From assembly GCA_900769525.1 (NCBI GenBank), contig CAAGGY010000067.1, forward strand, positions 1-7,386: a DNA stretch of 7,386 nucleotides, written 5' to 3'. The notes under the pieces are model-generated. The model was not told where the DNA came from, did not search any database, and saw only the letters and a program-made list of their open reading frames with translations. This DNA comes from an uncultured Alistipes sp. GTDB taxonomy: Bacteria; Bacteroidota; Bacteroidia; Bacteroidales; Rikenellaceae. Below are positions 1 through 6,900 of this stretch, in pieces (position 1 is the first letter of the stretch; the number at the start of each line of letters is the position of its first letter). Position numbers and translations under genes: made by a program.

Positions 1-345
1 AGCCTTACCACCACGCTGAGCAACCTCAAAGAGCGACTCCACAGCCGTGCCATCGGGCGACACGCCGAGGTAGGTATTGTTGGTCTTGACGCCCGTGGCC
101 AGCGCAGTGCCCGCAGCAGCAGAGTCGGTGATACGGTTATCGGCCGAGTAGCTCCTCTGCAAGGCGATATTCTCGGCACGGTCGAAAATCGTAGGCTCAT
201 ACCTATTAACAAGCTGCATCATCGACACCGAGGCGATACTCATACCATCGCCAATGAGATAGATGATATTCTTGGGTGTCTGGGCCGAAAGAGTCGCAAC
301 AGCGAGTAGAGCCGAACAAAGAGTGACAAAAAGTGTGCGTAGCAT
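1..345 (-). CDS. Alkaline phosphatase, secreted (N-terminal part, cut by window edge)
   Basis: Reading down from an ATG at 345-343, the frame stays open for 115 codons to base 1. Residues 1-21 are a signal peptide: MLRT, a hydrophobic core, then LSA before Q22. This implies export to the periplasm or outer surface. The mature part opens with KNIIYLIGDGM, where D33 is the expected metal-binding aspartate of the alkaline phosphatase superfamily. Residues 74-85 read DSAAAGTALATG, the family's active-site motif, so S75 is the predicted phosphoserine nucleophile. These motifs fit the classical PhoA-type family (Pfam PF00245), which hydrolyses phosphate monoesters using zinc and magnesium. The remaining metal ligands lie outside the window, so completeness cannot be judged. 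The gene is divergent from ung and has a good Bacteroidetes promoter just upstream. The family call is firm; phosphate control is not shown by the sequence. Confidence 0.95.
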   Translation of the reverse strand, partial: MLRTLFVTLCSALLAVATLSAQTPKNIIYLIGDGMSIASVSMMQLVNRYEPTIFDRAENIALQRSYSADNRITDSAAAGTALATGVKTNNTYLGVSPDGTAVESLFEVAQRGGKA

Positions 346-364
346 AGACTTAATAGTTTTACGT

Positions 365-396
365 TTTCGCAAATTTAAAAAAAAATGCTAACTTCG
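365..396 (+). promoter_or_regulatory. Probable promoter for ung
   Basis: On the plus strand, TAACTTCG (389-396) matches the TAnnTTTG -7 box at all but one fixed base. A TTTC (365-368) sits 20 nt upstream in place of the TTTG -33 box. The -7 box ends 20 nt before the ung ATG. It is weaker than the opposing promoter and overlaps it, so RNA polymerase probably cannot occupy both at once. Confidence 0.45.
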
Positions 397-400
397 CAAA
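366..400. repeat. Direct repeat of TTCGCAAA in the divergent promoter region
   Basis: The octamer TTCGCAAA occurs at 366-373 and again at 393-400, 27 bp apart start to start. On the minus strand the copies supply the TTTG of the -7 and -33 boxes of the phosphatase promoter. The right copy also overlaps the end of the ung -7 box. It may be a by-product of promoter sequence or a pair of half-sites for a regulator; the sequence cannot separate these. Confidence 0.5.
370..400 (-). promoter_or_regulatory. Bacteroidetes-type promoter for the alkaline phosphatase
   Basis: On the minus strand, TTTG (400-397) is followed by a 19-nt spacer and TAAATTTG (377-370). This matches the Bacteroidetes primary-sigma consensus TTTG-N19-21-TAnnTTTG at every fixed position. 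The -7 box ends 24 nt before the phosphatase ATG, giving a leader of roughly 20 nt. No Shine-Dalgarno sequence is visible, which is usual in this phylum. The assignment rests on consensus match and position only. Confidence 0.72.
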
Positions 401-416
401 ATAAAATTACGCATCA

Positions 417-1082
417 ATGGCAGAAGTACGTATCGCACAAGATTGGAAAGAGGTGCTCAACGAGGAGTTCTCAAAACCATATTTCGAGGAGCTTGTCGAC
501 TTTGTGAAGGCTGAATATGCCGCAGGAACGGTCTATCCCTCAGGTGGTAACATCTTTCGAGCATTCGACAAGTGCCCATTCGACAAAATTAAGGTTGTCG
601 TCATCGGCCAGGACCCATATCACGGCCCTGGACAGGCAAACGGACTATGCTTCTCGGTAGGTCGTGGCGTGCAGTTTCCGCCATCGCTGCAGAACATCTT
701 CAAGGAGGTGCAGAGCGACATCGGAACACCTATTCCTGAGAGCGGCGAGCTCGACCGCTGGGCAGAGCAGGGCGTGCTGCTGTTAAACGCTGTGCTCACC
801 GTGCGTGCCCATCAGGCAGCATCGCACGCAGGACACGGCTGGGAGCAATTCACCGACGCCGTTGTGCGAGCCATAGCCGAGCGCAAAGAGCACGTAGTCT
901 ATATGCTATGGGGAAGCTATGCACAAAAAAAGGGTGCTATCGCCAACCCTAATAACAACCTAATACTCAAGGCCGTACACCCATCACCACTCTCGGCATA
1001 TCGAGGATTTTTCGGCTGCAAGCACTTCTCCGAAGCAAATAGATATCTCGAGTCGGTGGGCAAAACGCCTATCGAGTGGTAA
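417..1082 (+). CDS. ung: Uracil-DNA glycosylase, family 1
   Basis: This cytoplasmic base-excision repair enzyme cuts uracil from DNA after cytosine deamination or dUMP incorporation. The 221-residue length is normal for bacterial UNG. The water-activating loop is GQDPYHGPGQANG (residues 64-76) with catalytic D66. F79 should stack on the uracil ring. LLLN at 121-124 gives N124 for uracil recognition. HPSPLSAYRGFFG (188-200) is the DNA-intercalation motif with H188. All key residues are present, so it should be active. The ATG at 417 gives the expected N-terminus, ending just upstream in a short A/T-rich leader with no clear Shine-Dalgarno site. It stands alone on its strand between the divergent phosphatase and a shared terminator 1 nt after the stop, so it is probably monocistronic. 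Confidence 0.98.
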   Translation: MAEVRIAQDWKEVLNEEFSKPYFEELVDFVKAEYAAGTVYPSGGNIFRAFDKCPFDKIKVVVIGQDPYHGPGQANGLCFSVGRGVQFPPSLQNIFKEVQSDIGTPIPESGELDRWAEQGVLLLNAVLTVRAHQAASHAGHGWEQFTDAVVRAIAERKEHVVYMLWGSYAQKKGAIANPNNNLILKAVHPSPLSAYRGFFGCKHFSEANRYLESVGKTPIEW

Positions 1083-1083
1083 G

Positions 1084-1114
1084 AAAAAAGCGAGGCTACA
1101 AACCTCGCTTTTTT
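1084..1114. terminator. Bidirectional intrinsic terminator between ung and the LicD-GT2 gene
   Basis: A perfect 12-bp stem (AAAAAAGCGAGG at 1084-1095 with CCTCGCTTTTTT at 1103-1114) surrounds a 7-nt loop. The GC core is six pairs, and each strand ends in six T, so it can serve both convergent transcripts. It begins 1 nt after the ung stop. The right arm and loop also encode the C-terminal KRGL and stop of the minus-strand gene, leaving that message almost no separate 3' untranslated region. Confidence 0.85.
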
Positions 1115-2883
1115 ACCATCCACGCCAGAGCCGCATACGCCCCATCGACCACTCCTCGAAGCCACATAGGCAACGAGTTTAGCAGGCGCAGGCGACGCAG
1201 CTGACGACGATTTCTTGTCGTATAGCCAAAGGCTTTGATTGCCGCCGCAGCGTCATGAGTACCGCCACGCACCGACTGCGTGATAGCCTTACCTATGCCA
1301 ATACGTGCAACATACTCGTTTATCGTAGCATCACCATTAGCGTTATAAAGCTCGGCTATCGAATGTTCACTCTGCTCCGCCCTATATATTGCTGCTGAGC
1401 GGTTTGAGGCACTTCGAGAGTAGCGCACAAGGCTCATAGGCGAGAAGCAGAACGTTGCCCCCTGCTGCATCAAACGCACCCAGAGCCACTGATCCTCGCC
1501 GATACGCATTCCCACAGGGAAACCTCCGGCAGAGAGTAGCGCCTTACGACGTATAGTGGCGGTCGAAGGTATTACAGGATAGCGACCATTGAGAGCCTCC
1601 TCAGCGGGGTTTACTACACCCTCACACTCAGGCGTTTGCGCCTTGTATCGACGCTCGCCATTGACTATATCAAATGCCGTAGAGTAGACATCTGCATCGG
1701 GATAATAGGCCATAAGTCGGCACACCTCGGCTATATAGCCCGAGAGCCAATAATCATCACCATCAAGAAAGGCCACATAGTCGCCCGTTGCGAGCTCAAT
1801 GCCCCTATTTCGGGCAGCGCTAACTCCCCTATTCTCCTGACGCTCAAGGCGTATGTTCGCATCGGGATTCTCGGCCATTAGTCGTTCGACAATCGCCGCC
1901 GAGCCATCGGTCGAGCCATCATCAACAACGATAATTTCGCAAGGCTTAAGGCTCTGGTCGATGACCGAGCGTAGGGCACGCTCAATCTCCGCCTCCTTGT
2001 TATACAGAGGTATCACCACCGAGATACGCTCCGACTCTTCGGACGAAAGTGGCGTGCTAAATTGCAGAATCTCAGGGGCATGGTTGAGCTGCTTCTCCTC
2101 GGGCAGCCACTTCTGGATATTTCCGTAGTGGCTGCGGAGATATCTCTCCAGGTCACTTGGCGCCCACAGCCTGCGCTCGCCAAACGTGCGTAGTTCGGGG
2201 TTCTCAATTGCCGTGCGGGCAATCATATCGAGCGGCATACGCACAATGTTGTAACGCTTGGCATCAGTGCCATTATAGCGTGTTAGCTCACGACGTAAGT
2301 GACTGTAAATCTGCTTTTTTGTCATCAGCGTGGTGACACACAAGATGGCAAGACACGACACAAAACTTTTGGGAAAGACCACCCCATTGTTTGGTCTTCT
2401 AAACCACCTCCACAGCCATACGCTCTTTGCCATAAAGCAGTTTACCCAGAACCCCACTTTTAGGCGCTGACGACGTGCCAGGCGCTCGTCGTCGGGTATA
2501 AGGTCGTAGGGGAAGATGTCGACATATATGCCCTCGGCGATGTCGAGGCCCACCCACTCGCTCTCGACAAAGCGTGTGTTGCGCTTTCGTACCTTTGCGA
2601 AGTAGAATGGTGTGTTTGGCTCTGTTGTGAACTCCTGGAGGGTGTAGTCGGGGCTGAGGTGCTGAGGTGCTTCACGCAGGAAACGTTCGTAGTTCTCACG
2701 TGTCATGCCGAGGTCTACGTCGTCGTCCCAGGGGACAATGTCGTCGAAGAAGTGGGCACCTATTGCCGTGCCACCCTGTATGAAGTATGGAATCTTGGCC
2801 TTGTCGCAGACACGACACACCTCACCGAGGATGTCGTGAAGCTCGATGTGCAGCTGACGTAGTATGTCGCTGTTGTATTTCAT
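1096..2883 (-). CDS. LicD-type phosphotransferase fused to family 2 glycosyltransferase
   Basis: A 595-residue protein with two enzymes in one frame. Residues 1 to about 270 form a LicD/fukutin-related domain of the nucleotidyltransferase fold: GGT at 37-39 and WDDDVDLGM at 52-60, whose aspartates should bind metal. LicD proteins move phosphocholine or similar groups from a CDP-linked donor onto glycans. After a short linker, residues about 288-595 are a GT-A, family 2 glycosyltransferase. It has VVIPLYNKEAEIERALRSV, VDDGSTDGS (D321, D322), the metal-binding DGDD at 374-377, and GEDQWLW with E463/D464 as likely catalytic acids. The C-terminus is arginine-rich and amphipathic, perhaps touching the membrane. 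I chose the ATG at 2883, 1 nt after the upstream stop; an in-frame ATG at 2916 would overlap that gene and add 11 residues that are not family-like. The substrate is unknown. Confidence 0.9.
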   Translation of the reverse strand: MKYNSDILRQLHIELHDILGEVCRVCDKAKIPYFIQGGTAIGAHFFDDIVPWDDDVDLGMTRENYERFLREAPQHLSPDYTLQEFTTEPNTPFYFAKVRKRNTRFVESEWVGLDIAEGIYVDIFPYDLIPDDERLARRQRLKVGFWVNCFMAKSVWLWRWFRRPNNGVVFPKSFVSCLAILCVTTLMTKKQIYSHLRRELTRYNGTDAKRYNIVRMPLDMIARTAIENPELRTFGERRLWAPSDLERYLRSHYGNIQKWLPEEKQLNHAPEILQFSTPLSSEESERISVVIPLYNKEAEIERALRSVIDQSLKPCEIIVVDDGSTDGSAAIVERLMAENPDANIRLERQENRGVSAARNRGIELATGDYVAFLDGDDYWLSGYIAEVCRLMAYYPDADVYSTAFDIVNGERRYKAQTPECEGVVNPAEEALNGRYPVIPSTATIRRKALLSAGGFPVGMRIGEDQWLWVRLMQQGATFCFSPMSLVRYSRSASNRSAAIYRAEQSEHSIAELYNANGDATINEYVARIGIGKAITQSVRGGTHDAAAAIKAFGYTTRNRRQLRRLRLLNSLPMWLRGVVDGAYAALAWMVKKRGL

Positions 2884-2884
2884 A

Positions 2885-3856
2885 TTATAAGTTGTGTACC
2901 AGGAGGTTGCAGCCACGAATATCGCTTCCTGCTATGCGACCTTCGAGCATAAAACTACCGTCGTCGTATAGTCGGCCCATATCCTGCGTGCGTATGAATG
3001 CGCACGACGATATGTTTGCCAGGTCGATGATGTCGACACCGCCACGCATTGCTGCTGGGACGTGGTCCATAGGGTCGTTGACATCACGCACAAGCACACG
3101 CATCCATTGTGGCGGTGTGAATATGCCGTTGCCCTGGGAGTATGCCTGCGACGTTAGCTCGGCCATACCATACTCCGAGTGAATGGCCTCCACGCCGAAG
3201 CCACGACATAGAATGTCGTGCAACTCGCTCTTCGACAGCTCCTTGCGGCGGCCCTTCATACCTCCTGTCTCCATCACTATTGTGTCACTAAGCTTCGGAG
3301 CATACTGCTCTGCGAGGTCCCATAGTGCGTAGCTCACGCCGAGCAGAATCTTGGGCTTTGTGTCGCTCTCGATGTCGGCAATTAGTCGCTCGTAGTCGTT
3401 GAGGTAGAATCCTCCTGTGCCTGCACGGCGTATAAGCTCGTCGACCATATATACTAACGACGAGCCCTCACGCTCAAGGTAGTTAGGCAGAAGGCCGTAG
3501 ATGCTCCAACGCTCTACGGGGCCGTAGAAGCGCTCAAATGCAGCTATGAATGTGCGGCGGTAGTCCTCTGTCGAGGCCATCATGTGGTGCGATGGCACCG
3601 TGCCTCCCGTGTTGCTCGAGGTGAATACTATCTCGGGCTCGCTGTCACCACAATATATGTCGTGGCTCTTGAATAGCTCGATTGGGAGAAATGGTATGTC
3701 GCTCACCTCTCGCACCTCGTGGGGGTCGATGCCGAGCAGCGCTATGTAGTCGGCATAGGGCTTGCACCTCTGGGCCTGGTGGGCAAAGAGGCGTAGCGCC
3801 ACGCTGTCAAACTCCTCGGGAGTCGCTATGCTAAGAATCTCGTCGATGGTAATCAT
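2885..3856 (-). CDS. LuxE/PaaK-type acyl-adenylating enzyme (acyl-protein synthetase-like)
   Basis: A 323-residue member of the LuxE branch (PF04443) of adenylate-forming enzymes, which activate a carboxylate with ATP and pass the acyl group to a thiol. Visible motifs, in order: FTSSNTGGT (78-86), the ATP phosphate-binding loop; METGGMKGRR (195-204); HSEYGMAE (226-233), equivalent to the YGxTE motif; TQDMG (290-294), whose D292 should bind the ribose; and GRIAGSDIRGC (306-316). It ends right after this hinge, so the C-terminal lid of full acyl-CoA ligases is absent, as in LuxE. C316, eight residues from the end, lies where LuxE carries its acyl-accepting cysteine; that equivalence is inferred. 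No LuxC or LuxD neighbour is present, so bioluminescence is not implied. It is the first gene of an operon with the LicD-GT2 fusion, suggesting glycan or lipid acylation. Substrate unknown. Confidence 0.85.
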   Translation of the reverse strand: MITIDEILSIATPEEFDSVALRLFAHQAQRCKPYADYIALLGIDPHEVREVSDIPFLPIELFKSHDIYCGDSEPEIVFTSSNTGGTVPSHHMMASTEDYRRTFIAAFERFYGPVERWSIYGLLPNYLEREGSSLVYMVDELIRRAGTGGFYLNDYERLIADIESDTKPKILLGVSYALWDLAEQYAPKLSDTIVMETGGMKGRRKELSKSELHDILCRGFGVEAIHSEYGMAELTSQAYSQGNGIFTPPQWMRVLVRDVNDPMDHVPAAMRGGVDIIDLANISSCAFIRTQDMGRLYDDGSFMLEGRIAGSDIRGCNLLVHNL

Positions 3857-3861
3857 ACACG

Positions 3862-3869
3862 CAAAGATA
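3862..3869 (-). promoter_or_regulatory. -7 box of the LuxE-like/LicD-GT2 operon promoter
   Basis: TATCTTTG on the minus strand (3869-3862) matches the Bacteroidetes TAnnTTTG box exactly. No TTTG -33 box is found 19-21 nt upstream; the bases there read GTAG/TGTA. The box ends only 5 nt before the ATG at 3856, so the message would have almost no leader. It lies downstream of the preceding gene's terminator, as expected for an independent operon promoter. Confidence 0.6.
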
Positions 3870-3904
3870 CAAAAAAGAGTTTACGATTCTACACTTTACA
3901 CAAT

Positions 3905-3935
3905 AAAAAAAAGCACTCGGCCGAAGCCGAGTGCT
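3905..3935 (-). terminator. Intrinsic terminator of the large surface-protein gene
   Basis: On the minus strand, a perfect GCACTCGGC/GCCGAGTGC stem (9 bp, 10 with a closing pair) encloses a TTCG tetraloop, which is exceptionally stable as UUCG RNA. It is followed directly by eight T (3912-3905). It starts about 21 nt after the stop at 3957. The plus strand has no matching T run, so it acts one way and separates the surface-protein gene from the LuxE-like operon. Confidence 0.93.
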
Positions 3936-3956
3936 AAAAAATCAAAGAAGAAAATA

Positions 3957-6900
3957 TTAGATATTTTCGAATGTTACATTCTCAACAACTACACCATCTG
4001 CCTCGTTGTAGAGTGTTTCAGAACCTTCAGTGTAAATTGCAGCGTGTGCTGTATAAACATTAGGAGCATACAATTTTACATTCTTTACAGAGCAGTTCTC
4101 AAATGCAATTGTATCATTATCGCCAGCATGTACAAATGCAACCATACCTGTTGTACAGATGTCGTATGAAGTAGCCTTAACGGTCACGTTCTCCACATCA
4201 CAATTCTTAAGAGTAGCTGTGATAGTTGAAGCAGACTCATTGTATACTGTAGCGATGAGTGGAGCAACCTTGTAACCACCAATGATTGTAGAGTTCTTTA
4301 CATCAACATTGTCAAGCAATACGTTCTGGTAAGACTGTACTGTAAGGATTGATGTGTTAATGTTACCATTGCTATTCACGTTAGCATTGTCAAATGTAAT
4401 ATCCTTAATTGTTACATCACCAACACCTGCAAAGCGTCTAAACATTGCCTGACCATTAATAGTAAGGTTAGAGATAGTGTGACCCTGACCATCAATCTCT
4501 GTGAGCCAGAATGCTGTATCGGCGTGTGAGTCAACAAGAGTCCAAGTCTTACCAGTAAAATCAATGTCAGCAGCGAGCTTTACTACAACATTTTTACCAG
4601 CAGTCTTATCTGCCATCATTGTGTTCAATGTTGCCAAACCCTCTGCATTCATTACCAAATACTTAACGTCATTCTTATAAAGACCCTCAGCGACTTTCTC
4701 GTATGCTACAACAGTCCAAACACCGTCCTTCTCAACTACCTCATAGCCAGCAGGAACATTGCCAGTCAATACCTCACCCTTTACAGCAGAAGCAGCGATT
4801 GAAACCTTTACAGGCCATGAAGTAGAACCAGCACATACGAAGAGGTAAACGTCACCATTGAGAGTTGCACCCTCGTTTACAACCAGCTTACCAGTGTTAG
4901 CGTTCTTGCTAGGATCCTGCATCCAGATAGACTTGTTAGCACCCTCGATAGTACCACCATTTACAGTAAGGAGATTCTGAGCCTCAATACCATTGAGGAA
5001 CATACGAACTGCACGGTAAGTAGACTTGATAGTACCACCATTGATTACAGTCTCAGCATAAGTACCCTTACCATTTGTCAAGTTGTCGATACCGTAAGCC
5101 ATATCTGTGCCACCAAGGTGCTCGATAGTACCATTCTCAACAACAAGCTTACCACCAACAGTGTTAGAGATAACTGAAGAGTATGCGTTCCACTCACGAT
5201 TGTTCTCAGCCTTAAGAGTCATTTTACCCTCACCCTTCACAGTAAGGTTACCCTTGTTAGTGATAAGACCGAAGCTTGAAGTAGCAGAATCAGTACCAGT
5301 GATAGTCTTACCATTAAGGTCAAGAGTCAAAGTCATGCCAGCAGCAACTGTTGCAGGCGTGTTGCAAGCGTGGCTCTGCAAAACCTTAACTGTTGCACCA
5401 TCCTCAGCAGCAGCGATAGCCTCTGCGATATTGTAATAGTATACACCACCAACCTTCGCAGCTACTAACTTAGTGTTATCTGTATTGTTCTTCTCCTCGA
5501 GAACAGTACCAGTACCGAGGTTGAATGCAATAGCGTTAGAGCCATTGAAGGTGTTGCCCTCAGCATATACTGAAGAGTTCTGTTTCTGCACCACATAAAT
5601 ACAAGCACCGAAGTACTGGTCGTTATTTGGATACAAAGAAGTAAGCGTAGCATTCTTTACAACGATAGTATTCTTTGCACCGTATGCATTAACAACATTT
5701 GCACCATTATAGCTACCACCATTAACAGTTACCACGTGGCCAGTACCGTTACCAGATACGTTAACTGCGTATGTCCAGTCGTTACCTGTTTTGTGTGTAA
5801 AGTCTACAGAGCAATTATTTAATGTAAGTTCAACGTTGCTTAGTTCTGGGTTGATGCTAATACCGCGAACATCGTTAGTACCTACACGCTCAGTTGTAAC
5901 AACGATGTTAAGGTCGTTAGCAACAACATTTGCATTAGATGAATCTATACGGATAGCACGGGTTGCAGAAGATGTAAAAGTATGGTTAGCACCGTTGATT
6001 ACAACAGGGTTTGTTGTTGTTACCAAAAGAGCCTCTGCTGAAGCGAGATCATCAGTGAATGTGAACTCACCACCGTTTTCACAGATGTAAACAAGAGCCT
6101 CGATACCAGTCTTAACGCCAGTAACATCTGAATCAACAGCAACAGCATCTGTTACAACTACATTTGCACCCTCCTCTGCGAGCTTACCAGAACCAATAAT
6201 ATCACCCTCTCCAGAGAAGATCAAAGCAGCACCATCAGCAAGCGAAATCAAAGCATCTGTACTATCGTTGTTTACAGTGATAGTCTTGCCGTTAAGGTTG
6301 ATGTTAACTGTCTTGTTGGTAGATGTACGAGTTGCTGCGTTTGTTGAAGCATAAACGCCATCAACATCAATGTCAGAGATGAGGATATACTGGCCACCAG
6401 TAGTACTATTTACAGCCGCAAAGAACTCAGCCTCGCTGCTGATAGTAGCGTAGTCGTAGTCAGGATTAGTAAGGTCGCCATTCTCATCATAATTCGCAAA
6501 TGTATCCTCAACAGTAACCTTAACGTTGTTACCATCAGTCAAGATGTTACCCTGGATAGTTGTCAAGTAGTTGCGCTGAACTGCAATATCAGTGTTGAAG
6601 TTGTTTTTCTTGATTGATACACCATTCTGGTCAAAAACATTAAGCTCGAACTTAACAACCTCGCCAGCCTCTGCAAAGAAGTAGTCGGTAAAGAGAGTCA
6701 TATTTGCACCCTCAGTGACGTTCTCACCATAAGAAGCGATAACAAAATTCTCGTGCTTGATTGTGCGGTTCTTTGAATCACCAATAGCATTGCCAGCCAA
6801 AGCGTTGAATGCGTTGTAGTGGTCAACAGAGTAGGTTACAGTAGCCTTTGTAGGCTTAATGCCGAGGTTATTAAGAGCCACCATATCGGTAGTAACAACA

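Noticed and set aside
917..1165. Minus-strand open frame of 82 codons overlapping ung and the terminator
   Set aside because: It lies opposite well-conserved ung sequence, crosses the terminator, and has no recognisable protein features.
2884..2916. Upstream in-frame ATG at 2916 as start of the LicD-GT2 gene
   Set aside because: It would overlap the preceding gene by over 30 nt and add an atypical 11-residue N-terminus; the ATG at 2883 follows the upstream stop by 1 nt and fits translational coupling.
1636..3182. Several plus- and minus-strand open frames inside the LicD-GT2 and LuxE-like genes
   Set aside because: All overlap well-supported coding sequence with conserved motifs, lack promoters, and translate to composition-biased sequence without domains.
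2885..3856. LuxE similarity read as part of a bioluminescence operon
   Set aside because: No luxA, B, C or D genes are nearby; LuxE-like enzymes occur in Bacteroidales without light production.
3762..4169. Plus-strand frame of 135 codons across the LuxE-like start, the intergenic region and the surface-protein end
   Set aside because: It runs through the terminator hairpin and antisense to two real genes; its low-complexity cysteine-rich product resembles no known protein.
4940..5730. Recurring short strings such as TACCACCATT, considered as CRISPR or tandem DNA repeats
   Set aside because: They encode the NGGT/NGGS turns of the beta-helix, are irregularly spaced and degenerate, and have no spacer-repeat structure.
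5107..6090. Plus-strand frames and a minus-strand alternative frame within the surface-protein gene
   Set aside because: They are antisense or shifted readings of repetitive beta-helix coding sequence, with no start signals of their own.
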